In this document: positions 1-7,280 of the stretch, piece after piece
How positions within the stretch are numbered: the first letter of the stretch is position 1
Layout of the letters: each line of letters opens with the position of its first letter
Source: Dehalococcoidia bacterium UBA6808
Lineage (GTDB): Bacteria > Chloroflexota > Dehalococcoidia > GIF9 > UBA5629
DNA length: 9,490 nt
NCBI GenBank assembly: GCA_002452695.1
Contig: DKFA01000075.1
Location: forward strand, 1-9,490
Reading direction: 5' to 3'
Made by a program: the position numbers and the translations under genes
Notes under the pieces: generated by a model
Told to the model about the DNA's origin: nothing
Seen by the model: only the letters and a program-made list of their open reading frames with translations
Database searches by the model: none

Positions 1-569
1 TGGGGATGCGAGTAGACCCGTTTGACTGCTTTCAGCGGCACGCCCGGGTTGGCGATCAGACAATGGGTGACCCTGGCCAGCGTTTCCCCGCTGACCATGA
101 CATTGGAATCGAGCAGGAGATCATAGCAACGAGTGATGCTGCCGACCTGCGAATTCTCCACCGGGACGATGCCGTAGGGCAGCGTCCCGTCCTCAACGGC
201 CTTGAAAACCTCCTCCAGCGTATCGAAAGGTCCTGTCTCTATAGAGGGTCCGAAAAAGCTGACGGCGGCTTCCTGACTGTACGCTCCCGGCTCGCCCTGG
301 AAGCCGACCTCCACCCCCTGTACGGCTTTGGCTGCCCTTATCACCATGTTGTAAATATGCTCGATGTCCCCTGCGCTGACGCCCTCGCTCTCCGCCAGTT
401 TCCTGACGTGGTCTATAACCTGCCTGTCACGCGTTCTGTCCACGATCGCTTTGCCGGCGGCCTTTTTCTCAATCCCGATCTGCCGTGAAATGCTCATCCT
501 TTTCCCCAACAGCGCGACGATCTCGGCATCAATGCTGTCGACCCGGCTGCGCAATTTGCTCAGATCCAT
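1..569 (-). CDS. pheA: Bifunctional chorismate mutase-prephenate dehydratase (P-protein), C-terminus cut by the window edge
   Basis: It converts chorismate to prephenate and then to phenylpyruvate, committing flux to phenylalanine in the cytoplasm. About 189 codons are visible and no stop is reached. Residues 1-82 form an AroQ-type chorismate mutase helix bundle. Arg7, Arg24 and Lys35 align by eye with E. coli P-protein Arg11, Arg28 and Lys39. From about residue 87 the prephenate dehydratase domain begins with the family motif GFQGEPGAYSQEAA, followed by VPVENSQVGSI. The rest of that domain and any ACT regulatory domain lie outside the window. The ATG shares one base with the aroC stop (TAATG), and AGGGGG at 583-578 is a good ribosome binding site 8 bases upstream. 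It is the last gene of the operon visible here and the first branch step after chorismate. Function is clear; only its downstream end and feedback domain are unknown. Confidence 0.93.
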   Translation of the reverse strand, partial: MDLSKLRSRVDSIDAEIVALLGKRMSISRQIGIEKKAAGKAIVDRTRDRQVIDHVRKLAESEGVSAGDIEHIYNMVIRAAKAVQGVEVGFQGEPGAYSQEAAVSFFGPSIETGPFDTLEEVFKAVEDGTLPYGIVPVENSQVGSITRCYDLLLDSNVMVSGETLARVTHCLIANPGVPLKAVKRVYSHP

Positions 570-1657
570 TACAGCGTCCCCCTGATCAGCCCGGCCATCA
601 TGGCGAAATCGCACAGGGTAACGGCCATCATGGCTTCCACAACGGGCACCGCCCGGGGCACAATGCAGGTATCATGGCGGCCCTTGATGGCCAACTCCAC
701 TTCAGTCATCTGTTTCAGGTCCACCGTTTTCTGCGCGCGTGGAATGGATGGCGTTGGTTTGAAGGCGATCCTGGCGGTGATGGGCATGCCGTTGCTGATA
801 CCGCCGTTGATGCCCCCGGCATTATTGGTCGCAGTAATGATTTTGCCTTGTTCAATTATATATTTGTCGTTGTTGACCGAACCTTTCATAAAGGCGGCCG
901 AGAAGCCCGCCCCAAATTCCACGCCCTTGACGGCAGGGATGGCGAAGAAAGCCTTGGACAGGTCGCCTTCCAGCGTATCGAAGACCGGCTCTCCCAGCCC
1001 GGCAGGCACGCGCAGCGCCAGCGCCTCGATAATGCCGCCCAGGCTGTCGCCTTCGCCTCTGACCTTCTCGATTTCCTTCATCATTTGCATAGCGGTATCA
1101 TGGTCGGCGCATCTGACGGGGTTATCCCAGACGCGGTGCAATATATCCGGTGTGGCAAGCGGCGGGGCCTGCACGCTGCCGATCTGGATGGTATGGGCGG
1201 CGATCTCAATGCCGATGCTTGAGAGCAGTTTGCGCGCCACGGCGCCCGCCATGACGAAACCTGCCGTGACGCGGCCGGAAAACCTGCCGCCGCCGCGGAA
1301 ATCATTGAAGCCTCCGTATTTAATATGCGCGGCGTAATCGGCATGTCCAGGCCTGGGCATATGCCGCATGTCCTCATATGCGTGGGGGTCGGCATCCCGG
1401 TTCCAGACCAGCATGCAGAGCGGAGCCCCCGTTGTGTAGCCGTTGAACAGGCCGGAAAAGACCTCCGCCTGATCGTCTTCCCGGCGCCCGGTGCCGCCGG
1501 CCTCTTTGTCGGGGCGGCGTCTGTCCACCTCTATCTGGACCTCCTCGATGGAGAGCGGCAGCCCGGCCGGGCAGCCGTCGATTACGATGCCCACACATTT
1601 GCCGTGGCTTTCGCCGAAGCTGGTCACGGTGAAGATTTTGCCTATGCTGTTACCCAT
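569..1657 (-). CDS. aroC: Chorismate synthase
   Basis: It performs the last common step, 1,4-elimination of phosphate from EPSP to give chorismate, using reduced FMN. The 362 residues match the usual family length. The three family signatures are visible: SFGESHGKCVG near the N-terminus (His18), RPGHADYA at 102-109 (His105), and the Arg-rich GGGRFSGR at 122-129. NNAGGINGGISNG (278-290) and GRHDTCIVPRAVP (326-338) complete the FMN and substrate site. The N-terminus MGNSIGKIF is typical, so the start is secure. AAAGGTGG at 1671-1664 is a ribosome binding site 6 bases upstream. The start lies 8 bases inside the end of aroA, and the stop overlaps the pheA start by one base, suggesting translational coupling. 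Nothing looks broken. Confidence 0.97.
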   Translation of the reverse strand: MGNSIGKIFTVTSFGESHGKCVGIVIDGCPAGLPLSIEEVQIEVDRRRPDKEAGGTGRREDDQAEVFSGLFNGYTTGAPLCMLVWNRDADPHAYEDMRHMPRPGHADYAAHIKYGGFNDFRGGGRFSGRVTAGFVMAGAVARKLLSSIGIEIAAHTIQIGSVQAPPLATPDILHRVWDNPVRCADHDTAMQMMKEIEKVRGEGDSLGGIIEALALRVPAGLGEPVFDTLEGDLSKAFFAIPAVKGVEFGAGFSAAFMKGSVNNDKYIIEQGKIITATNNAGGINGGISNGMPITARIAFKPTPSIPRAQKTVDLKQMTEVELAIKGRHDTCIVPRAVPVVEAMMAVTLCDFAMMAGLIRGTL

Positions 1658-2912
1658 CGAGGACCACCTTTGCTCCCAGGCCTTTCAGGACGTCCCAGTA
1701 GGCCGGGTAAGTTTTCGATACGCATTCCGCTCCTTCTATCACTGTATCTCCTGCCACAATGCCCAGTATGCTGAAGGCCATAGCGATCCTGTGGTCGCCC
1801 ATGGAATCGATGGCCGCTCCATGAGGCTGTGCGCCTTTTATCGATATCCTGTCCTCTTCCTCTCTAATCGCAATCCCCATGCGTTCCATACCGGCGCGCA
1901 CGGCTGCAATGCGGTCCGATTCCTTCAGCCTGGCTCTTTTAACGCCGGTCAGCTCGCTTTCTCCATTGGCCAGCGCGGCCAGGACGGCGATAGTGGGCAG
2001 CAGATCGATGCAGTCTGTGAGATCGGCGTGAAAGGCCTTCAAGCGTGACTGCTTCACTCTCAGACAGCTTTCACCGGCGGAAATCTCGGCTCCCATACGG
2101 TTGAGCATGGTCCACAGATCGCGGTCGGCCTGCCGGCTGCCGGCGGCCAGGTTGGTCACCTCTATATCTCCCCCCGCCGCTCCCAGGGCCAGCAGGTAGG
2201 AAGCCGAGGACCAGTCTCCTTCCACAGTATATTCTGCCGTCCGGTAAGGCTGGGGACCGGTCTGAAAGAAGGACATATCTTCCGGATGTGATACCTCTAT
2301 GCCGAACTCCTTCATACAGTCCAGTGTCATCATCACATAAGGCCTGGATTCCAGCGGGCTGGTCAGCCTGATGGTCAGTCCTTCCGTGGCGCAAGGGGCG
2401 ATCAGCAGCAGCGCCGTTACATATTGCGAGCTGATATGGCCCGGCAGTTCCACTGTGCCGCCCCTGACCCTGCCGCCCTCTATCGTAATGGGCGTCGATC
2501 CGCTGGTGGCGCTGCATTTGATACCGAGGCTATTGAGCGCTTCGAGCAGCGGCATGATCGGCCTGCGGGCCAGCGATGGAGCGGCTGTCAGCCGGCAAAC
2601 GCCGGGCGCCAGCGCGCACAGCGCAGCCATGAAGCGCAGCGTGCCTGCCGATTCTCCGCAGAAAAGGTCGGCGGCGGGCTGATGGAAGCGGCCTCCTTTT
2701 ACCACCCATGAGCCGTTTTGCTGTTCGATGCCGACGCCGATCTGGCGCAGCGCGTTGCGCGCCGCTGTTGTGTCGTCGCAATCGAGCGGATGCGCCAGCC
2801 TGCTGCTGCCCGCAGCCAGCGCGGAGCACATGAGGCCGCGCAGCGTATAGCTCTTGGAGGGCGGCGCCGCCACCTTACCCTGTATGCTGCTTCTGGAGAT
2901 TAAAGCTCTCAT
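1650..2912 (-). CDS. aroA: 3-phosphoshikimate 1-carboxyvinyltransferase (EPSP synthase)
   Basis: It transfers the enolpyruvyl group of PEP to shikimate-3-phosphate. The protein has 420 residues, normal for the family. PPSKS (17-21, Lys20) is the N-terminal substrate site. GESAGTLRFM (86-95) replaces the common GNAGTAMR PEP loop, a variant I recall from clostridial-type enzymes. RRPI (116-119), SSQYVTALLL (161-170), Asp303, RLKESDRI (328-335, Glu331) and GDHRIAMAF (372-380) are the other expected active-site segments. The start places Lys20 at the usual distance from the N-terminus, so the 38-base overlap with the end of aroK appears genuine. No strong ribosome binding site is seen (upstream GAGTTGGGCAGAC), and translation probably depends on coupling to aroK. 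Its 3' end overlaps aroC by 8 bases. Glyphosate sensitivity cannot be told from this loop alone. Confidence 0.97.
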   Translation of the reverse strand: MRALISRSSIQGKVAAPPSKSYTLRGLMCSALAAGSSRLAHPLDCDDTTAARNALRQIGVGIEQQNGSWVVKGGRFHQPAADLFCGESAGTLRFMAALCALAPGVCRLTAAPSLARRPIMPLLEALNSLGIKCSATSGSTPITIEGGRVRGGTVELPGHISSQYVTALLLIAPCATEGLTIRLTSPLESRPYVMMTLDCMKEFGIEVSHPEDMSFFQTGPQPYRTAEYTVEGDWSSASYLLALGAAGGDIEVTNLAAGSRQADRDLWTMLNRMGAEISAGESCLRVKQSRLKAFHADLTDCIDLLPTIAVLAALANGESELTGVKRARLKESDRIAAVRAGMERMGIAIREEEDRISIKGAQPHGAAIDSMGDHRIAMAFSILGIVAGDTVIEGAECVSKTYPAYWDVLKGLGAKVVLDG

Positions 2913-3423
2913 GTCTGCCCAACTCAGATATTATTTTTTCTGCCACAGCCCCGGCGGTCAGCCCTGTCGTATCTATAACGATGTCAGCCGCTTTCTGATA
3001 GAGCGGCGCCCTTTCCCTTAGCAGGGCAGCCACGACTGCGGCGGGGTCATCCGCATCGAGCAGCGGCCTTGTTGCCCGGCTGCCGCCCACGCGCTCCAGG
3101 ATGGCTTCGGGACGCGCTTCCAGGTAGATGACCATGGCCGACTCTTTCAACGCTGCTATATTTTCCGGCCTTAGCGCCACGCCGCCGCCACAGGCGATTA
3201 CCGTGTTCTGCCTGCTGCAGGCCTGTCTGACGGCCTCCTTTTCCAGTTCCCTGAAGGCCTCCTCCCCTTTGCCGGCAAAGATCTCCGCAACGCTCATGCC
3301 GGCTCTGGCCTCTATCATATCATCAGTATCCACGAATTCCAGTTTAAGCAACCTTGCCAGGGCCTGCCCTGTGACTGTCTTGCCCGCTCCCATGAACCCG
3401 ATCAATGCTATGTTATTTTTCAT
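2875..3423 (-). CDS. aroK: Shikimate kinase
   Basis: It phosphorylates shikimate at the 3-hydroxyl with ATP. The 182 residues fit a single-domain kinase of the NMP kinase fold. GFMGAGKT (9-16) is the Walker A loop. VDTDD (31-35) holds the magnesium and shikimate-binding Asp residues. FRELE carries Arg58, ACGGG (77-81) is the glycine-rich shikimate loop, RPLL (119-122) is the LID arginine segment, and RAPLY (138-142) supplies the conserved Arg near the adenine. The ATG overlaps the end of aroE by 11 bases. The last roughly 12 residues are coded in the 38-base overlap with aroA and look like an unconserved tail. The symbol aroK is used because it is the only kinase visible; aroL would be the same activity. 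Confidence 0.96.
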   Translation of the reverse strand: MKNNIALIGFMGAGKTVTGQALARLLKLEFVDTDDMIEARAGMSVAEIFAGKGEEAFRELEKEAVRQACSRQNTVIACGGGVALRPENIAALKESAMVIYLEARPEAILERVGGSRATRPLLDADDPAAVVAALLRERAPLYQKAADIVIDTTGLTAGAVAEKIISELGRHESFNLQKQHTG

Positions 3424-4288
3424 GGCTTTTCAGGGAGCGCTGGGCTTCTTTGCGCATAACGTTGATGGGCGCCTGCTTGCCCGTCCATATTTCGAAGGCC
3501 AGGGCGCCCTGCCAGACCAGCATATCGAGGCCGCCGATGGTCCTGGCGCCGGCCTTTTCCGCTTCGGCCAGCAGCTTTGTCCGGGATGGATTGTAGACGA
3601 TATCGACCACGGTATGGTGGGGTTTGATCAAATTGTGATCGGCCAGCGTAGAATCGGAATTTGGATACATGCCCACGCTCGTTGTATTAATCAAAATAGA
3701 GCAGTTATCCAGAGCTGCGGACAGGTTCTCTCTGGTCAGCCCCAGCGTCTGGATGGGGCGTCCGGTCAGTTCGGACATCTCGACGGCGAAGCGGGCGGCG
3801 TTGCCCGGCGTGCGGTTGAGTATGGTAAGGCTGGCGCCCCGTTCAGCGAGGGCGAAGCAGACCGAGCGTGAGGCCCCGCCCGCGCCCAGCACAGCTACCT
3901 TCTGCCCCTCGGGTTCCACGCCCCGGTCCAGCAGAGCGTAGAGGAAACCATGGGCATCGGTATTATAGCCGGTCAGGCGGCCGTTATCATTGACCACAAC
4001 GTTGACCGAGCCTATCTTCTGGGCAAACTCATCGATCTCATCCAGCAGGGGGATGATCTTGACCTTGTGCGGTATGGTGACGTTGACGCCGCGCATATTG
4101 AAGACGCGCAGGCCCTCGACGGCGCGCGGCAGGTCCTCCGGGCTGACCCTGAAGGGCACGTAGACATACTCCAGATTGATCGCTTTAAAGGCGGCGTTAT
4201 GCATGGCGGGCGAAATGGTATGCTCGACGGGGTCTCCGATGATCCCGCAGATTTTACTGTTACCCGTGATTTCCCAGTCTGTCTTCAT
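3413..4288 (-). CDS. aroE: Shikimate dehydrogenase (NADP+)
   Basis: It reduces 3-dehydroshikimate to shikimate with NADPH. From the ATG at 4288 the protein has 291 residues. The open frame extends upstream to 4621, but that extra part lies inside aroD and resembles nothing in this family, so I reject it. The substrate domain shows TISPAMHN (24-31), NVTIPHK with catalytic Lys75, Asn96 and NTDAHGF with Asp111. The nucleotide domain shows GAGGAS (135-140) and NRT (158-160), the usual NADP-preferring motif. SVGMYPN, DIVYNPSRT and GGLDMLVWQGALAF (252-265) close the active site. The start overlaps the aroD stop as ATGA, a classic coupling arrangement. The 3' end overlaps aroK by 11 bases. Confidence 0.97.
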   Translation of the reverse strand: MKTDWEITGNSKICGIIGDPVEHTISPAMHNAAFKAINLEYVYVPFRVSPEDLPRAVEGLRVFNMRGVNVTIPHKVKIIPLLDEIDEFAQKIGSVNVVVNDNGRLTGYNTDAHGFLYALLDRGVEPEGQKVAVLGAGGASRSVCFALAERGASLTILNRTPGNAARFAVEMSELTGRPIQTLGLTRENLSAALDNCSILINTTSVGMYPNSDSTLADHNLIKPHHTVVDIVYNPSRTKLLAEAEKAGARTIGGLDMLVWQGALAFEIWTGKQAPINVMRKEAQRSLKSHEK

Positions 4289-4938
4289 TTTATCAATCCA
4301 TATATTTTGCGCATGGTTTGCACAGTTACCTGTCCCGGGGCCGACGTGGATGTTCCATCGATCGAGGCATAGGTGAACCATGAACCGGCCAGCGGCGCCA
4401 GGACACGGCTGAGAACGCCTTCTCCTCCCATGGCAAAGGCCACCAACCTTTTTGCTGGGAACATCCCGAGCAGCTTCAATACCGTGAGGTTGTCCTCGAA
4501 TGAGCGGGCCGTGGTAACCACCTTGCACGCATAGGCGCCGGTTTCCAGGCCGGCCCTGGCTTTTTCCGCCAGTCCAGCCAGCGGAGGTGTGCCGTCCCAG
4601 TCGTGATATGAGACCATGCACCTGGCTTTGCCCTTTGATTTATCTAAAATCTCAGGCAGCGCCGGGCTGTCCAGCTCGATATCCACCATCCAGGCGCCCA
4701 GGTCCACGGCCCTGAGCAACTCATCTATCCTCTTACGCTCGCTGCCTTTCCAGCCGCCGCGCTGGGCGGCGTTCCTGTTGGTTGCGATCCAGGGTTTGTT
4801 GAGCCCTCCGGCTATCTGTGGCCAGCGTCTGCCCACCAGATCGATGCGCACCTCGAAAAAGTCCGCCGCGTTAGCCGCCTTGCCGGTGGCCTCTGTATTG
4901 TCATGCGTGATGACGGCGCAGATCCTACTCTTCTTCAT
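4285..4938 (-). CDS. aroD: 3-dehydroquinate dehydratase, type I
   Basis: It dehydrates 3-dehydroquinate to 3-dehydroshikimate through a Schiff base. The 217 residues are shorter than the roughly 250 of enterobacterial AroD but complete for a compact TIM barrel. By alignment in mind with the Salmonella enzyme: FEVRIDL supplies Glu29 and Arg31, VSYHD supplies the general base His112, CKVVT supplies the Schiff-base Lys139, LSR supplies Arg178, and SAPGQ (199-203) supplies the substrate-lid Ser and Gln. All key residues are present. The start lies 14 bases inside the end of aroB with only a weak purine stretch upstream, and the stop overlaps the aroE start by 4 bases. The unrelated dodecameric type II enzyme is excluded by these motifs. 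Confidence 0.96.
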   Translation of the reverse strand: MKKSRICAVITHDNTEATGKAANAADFFEVRIDLVGRRWPQIAGGLNKPWIATNRNAAQRGGWKGSERKRIDELLRAVDLGAWMVDIELDSPALPEILDKSKGKARCMVSYHDWDGTPPLAGLAEKARAGLETGAYACKVVTTARSFEDNLTVLKLLGMFPAKRLVAFAMGGEGVLSRVLAPLAGSWFTYASIDGTSTSAPGQVTVQTMRKIYGLIK

Positions 4939-6013
4939 CTCTGCTTTCTAAGGCCTTCAGCACCATCTGTATGCTGACATTATCTGATATGAATACCTTG
5001 CCGATTGCGGAGGGCAATACGAACCTGGTCCGGCCGTCGATGATCTTTTTATCGTGTTCCATTGTCCTGATTATAAGTGCGATGTCAAGGGCAGGTATAT
5101 CTACGGGCAGCCCCGCCCTGTGTAACAGTTTCTTAAGGCGCCCGAGCTCCTTCAGGCTGAACTTATTCATCTGCAGGGCGATGCGCGCGGCGGCTACCAT
5201 GCCCATGGCCACAGCCTGGCCGTGCTTTACTTTGAAGTGCGAGGCGGACTCGATGGCATGACCCAGGGTATGGCCGAAGTTAAGCGTATTGCGCAGTCCC
5301 CGGTCCTTCTCGTCCCGGGTTACGATGGCGGCCTTGATCGCGGCCGTGCGGGCTACGGCATCCTCCAGCAGCGCCGGGTCGAGCGAGCGCAGCGCGTCCA
5401 TGTTCTTTTCCAGGAAGGCGAAGAGCGTGGCGTTGTTGATCATAGCGCTCTTGATGATCTCGGCCATGCCGTTGCTTATCTCGCTGCGGGGCAGGCTTTG
5501 CAGCGTGTCTATGTCCGCAACCACAAGCTGCGGCTGGTAAAAAGCGCCGATGCTGTTCTTGATCCGTCCGTGGTCGACGGCTGTCTTGCCGCCGATGCTG
5601 CTGTCCACCTGGGCCAGCAGAGTAGTGGGAATATGCACCAGCGGCACACCGCGCATGTAGGTGGCGGCTACGAAGCCGGCCAGATCGCCTATCACTCCCC
5701 CGCCCATGGCCAGCACAGGCGTAGACCTCTCAATGAGGTTGTCGGCCATTTCGCTGTACAGCTTACCTGCTGTGTTGAGCGTCTTCTGCTCCTCTCCCTC
5801 GGGCACGACCAGCACGGTAAGCTGGAAGCCCTGCGGTATCAGGCTGAGCTTGACCGTCTCCAGGTATCGGCCTCCCACCGCCGGGTTTGTGATCAGCACA
5901 GCCTTGGCAGCGGGCGTCATCTCGCGCAGCCACATTCCCAGCCGGGAGAGCAAACCCCGGCCTATGCGTATTTCGTAGACCTGCCTGCCCGGCTTGACCT
6001 TGATTACCTTCAA
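4925..6013 (-). CDS. aroB: 3-dehydroquinate synthase, TTG start
   Basis: It cyclises DAHP to 3-dehydroquinate using NAD+ and a divalent metal. The 362 residues match the family. PEGEEQKT (71-78), MGGGVIGDLAGF (103-114) and HIPTTLLAQVDSSIGGKT (127-144) form the NAD and substrate sites. The metal ligands are Glu185 in GMAEIIK, His248 in NFGHTLGHAIE and His264 in KHGQAVAMGM. The start codon is TTG: the sequence from there matches the usual N-terminus, there is no better ATG, and AGGGA at 6025-6021 sits 7 bases upstream. This is the only gene in the operon with a non-ATG start and the only one separated from its upstream neighbour (22 bases from aroF), so its translation rate may be set independently. 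Its end overlaps aroD by 14 bases. Confidence 0.97.
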   Translation of the reverse strand: MKVIKVKPGRQVYEIRIGRGLLSRLGMWLREMTPAAKAVLITNPAVGGRYLETVKLSLIPQGFQLTVLVVPEGEEQKTLNTAGKLYSEMADNLIERSTPVLAMGGGVIGDLAGFVAATYMRGVPLVHIPTTLLAQVDSSIGGKTAVDHGRIKNSIGAFYQPQLVVADIDTLQSLPRSEISNGMAEIIKSAMINNATLFAFLEKNMDALRSLDPALLEDAVARTAAIKAAIVTRDEKDRGLRNTLNFGHTLGHAIESASHFKVKHGQAVAMGMVAAARIALQMNKFSLKELGRLKKLLHRAGLPVDIPALDIALIIRTMEHDKKIIDGRTRFVLPSAIGKVFISDNVSIQMVLKALESRDEEE

Positions 6014-6035
6014 ACTCTGGTCCCTGCCGGCTTGC

Positions 6036-7094
6036 TTATTTTGACCTTACCACGCTGTAGATGTCCCGGCATGCCTTTATTATATCCTGTAGCTCGGCCG
6101 GTGTAATGGTCTGCTTGCCGTCTACGATCGCTTCAGCCGGGTTGTAGTGTACTTCCACCATCAGACCATCGGCGCCGGCGGCAATGGCGGCGCAGCACAT
6201 GTTATAGATCAGATCGCGGCGGCCGGTGCCATGACTGGGGTCAACAATTACAGGCAGGTAGGTCTCCCGCTTGATCACGGGTACGGCGGCCAGGTCCAGC
6301 GTGTACCGCGTGTATTCCCGGCCTTTGCCCACGGGCACGATGCCGCGTTCGCACAGTATAATGTCTTTGTTACCCTCGGCAGCTATATATTCGGCGAAGG
6401 ATAGGAACTCCTCAATGCCTGCGCCGAAGTGGCGTTTGAACAGTATGGGGCGGTTCTTCTTGCCGGCCTTGGACAGCAGGTCCTGATTGTACATGTTGCG
6501 GGAGCCTATCTGAAGTATATCGACATATTCAGCGGCCAGGTCGACGTGGTCTTCACCACGTATCTCGGTAACTACGGGCATATCGAACTCGCGCCCGCAG
6601 TCACGCATCCACTTCAACGCGGTTTCGGCGCTTTTGCGGTCGATGCCACCAAGTCCCTGGAAGGAGTGCACCGAACTGCGGGGTTTGAAGATGCCGCCCC
6701 TCAGGATATGTGCTCCGGCCTTCTTGACGGCCTCAGCGATGGTGTAAAGCTGTTTTTTGTTTTCCACGGCGCAGGGGCCGGCCATGATAATGGGTTCGCC
6801 GTTGCCGATATGAATGTCGCCGATTGCTATTGTCCTGTGCGCGCCGGCCTCGCCTTCCGAGGCGCGGGCATATTCCTTGTTGATCAGTTTATAAGGCGTC
6901 TCGATCTTGATCACCTCCTTCACGCCGGGCAGGATGGAAAAATTATCGAAAGGGATGCGGCTTTCATCGCCTACCAGGCCGATGACGGTGCGGTAGTCTC
7001 CGCGGGATACATCGGCCCTGAGGCCGTAGCGCCTGATCTCCTTGACGATGTTTTTAATGTCTTCGTCTGTTGCGTCCCTTTTCATGATCATCAT
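6036..7094 (-). CDS. aroF: 3-deoxy-7-phosphoheptulonate (DAHP) synthase, type I-beta with N-terminal ferredoxin-like domain
   Basis: It condenses PEP and erythrose-4-phosphate, the entry step of the pathway. The 352 residues have a ferredoxin-like domain at about 5-72 and the TIM barrel from about 88, the layout of the Thermotoga maritima enzyme, where the extra domain mediates Tyr/Phe inhibition. Barrel motifs are GPCAVE (107-111, metal Cys108), RGGIFKPRSS (132-141), LQIGSRN (194-200), LFKRH (218-222), CERGI (248-252), DPSHGTG (285-291, His288), EVH (314-316) and Asp325. Three positions differ from the Thermotoga form as I recall it: KRG is KRH, TRN is TRY after a 3-residue insertion, and EVHP is EVHY. 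Three ATGs lie near the start; the first (7094) is chosen because GGAGGA lies 8 bases upstream. First structural gene of the operon, directly after the attenuator. Confidence 0.95.
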   Translation of the reverse strand: MMIMKRDATDEDIKNIVKEIRRYGLRADVSRGDYRTVIGLVGDESRIPFDNFSILPGVKEVIKIETPYKLINKEYARASEGEAGAHRTIAIGDIHIGNGEPIIMAGPCAVENKKQLYTIAEAVKKAGAHILRGGIFKPRSSVHSFQGLGGIDRKSAETALKWMRDCGREFDMPVVTEIRGEDHVDLAAEYVDILQIGSRNMYNQDLLSKAGKKNRPILFKRHFGAGIEEFLSFAEYIAAEGNKDIILCERGIVPVGKGREYTRYTLDLAAVPVIKRETYLPVIVDPSHGTGRRDLIYNMCCAAIAAGADGLMVEVHYNPAEAIVDGKQTITPAELQDIIKACRDIYSVVRSK

Positions 7095-7102
7095 TGTCGT
7101 GT

Positions 7103-7108
7103 TCCTCC
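7103..7108 (-). promoter_or_regulatory. Strong Shine-Dalgarno site of aroF
   Basis: GGAGGA on the minus strand, 8 bases before the ATG at 7094. It is the best ribosome binding site in the operon and picks the first of three nearby in-frame ATG codons. It lies 23 bases beyond the attenuator U-tract, so it is transcribed only on read-through. Confidence 0.85.
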
Positions 7109-7131
7109 ACAGTTTACGGATTTTAAAATAT

Positions 7132-7167
7132 AAAAAAAGAGAGGCCCTCCGCCGGGAGGGCCTCTCT
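7132..7167 (-). terminator. Leader terminator (attenuator 3:4 stem) of the aro operon
   Basis: A perfect 13-bp inverted repeat, with arms 7167-7155 and 7150-7138 on the minus strand and a 4-base loop CGGC, is followed by a run of seven U (7138-7132, the first pairing with the stem). This is a textbook intrinsic terminator when read on the minus strand. On the plus strand no T-run follows the hairpin, so the orientation is clear. It lies between the predicted promoter and aroF, where a constitutive terminator would make no sense for the operon; it therefore acts as a conditional attenuator. Confidence 0.92.
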
Positions 7168-7280
7168 GTATCTACCTGCTAATTTATATTTAAGTTAAAC
7201 TATATGTATATGTCGAGATAATCCCCCCTGGCGGTTGCCGGGCGTAAAGTAAAAGTAATAGGCGTACCAGTTACGGGAGA
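7149..7280 (-). promoter_or_regulatory. Attenuator RNA with competing 1:2 and 2:3 (antiterminator) pairings
   Basis: Region 2, CCGCCAGGGGGG (7234-7223), can pair with region 3, CCUCCCGGCGG (7159-7149), through 11 base pairs (one G-U) with a single bulged A7229. Region 3 comprises part of the terminator's 5' arm, its loop and the first two bases of its 3' arm, so 2:3 and the terminator exclude each other. Region 1, UCUCCC (7280-7275) plus CUGG (7270-7267), can pair with CCAGGGGGGA (7231-7222) through 10 base pairs with a 4-base bulge. Most of the aromatic codons lie in the loop of 1:2, and the Trp codon lies in its 5' arm. A ribosome stalled early in the aromatic run would cover region 1 and free region 2 to make the antiterminator. 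A ribosome that passes would let 1:2 re-form and the terminator fold. Pairings were found by hand; no energies were computed. Confidence 0.75.

Noticed and set aside
4289..4621. In-frame upstream extension of aroE to 402 residues.
   Set aside because: The extra part lies wholly within aroD in another frame and has no family similarity; the ATGA start at 4288 gives the normal shikimate dehydrogenase length.
5222..6106. 294-residue plus-strand open frame, and similar long plus-strand frames at 485-1222, 3128-3871 and 6429-7133.
   Set aside because: They are antisense to aroB, aroC, aroK/aroE and aroF, whose catalytic motifs are complete; GC-rich coding produces long shadow frames.
7231..7245. 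GGCAACCGCC in the aro leader resembles the T-box core GGNACCGCG, which also precedes terminators in amino acid operons.
   Set aside because: It has one extra base and a wrong flank, there is no long upstream T-box architecture, and the segment is explained as part of the leader peptide frame and RNA region 2.
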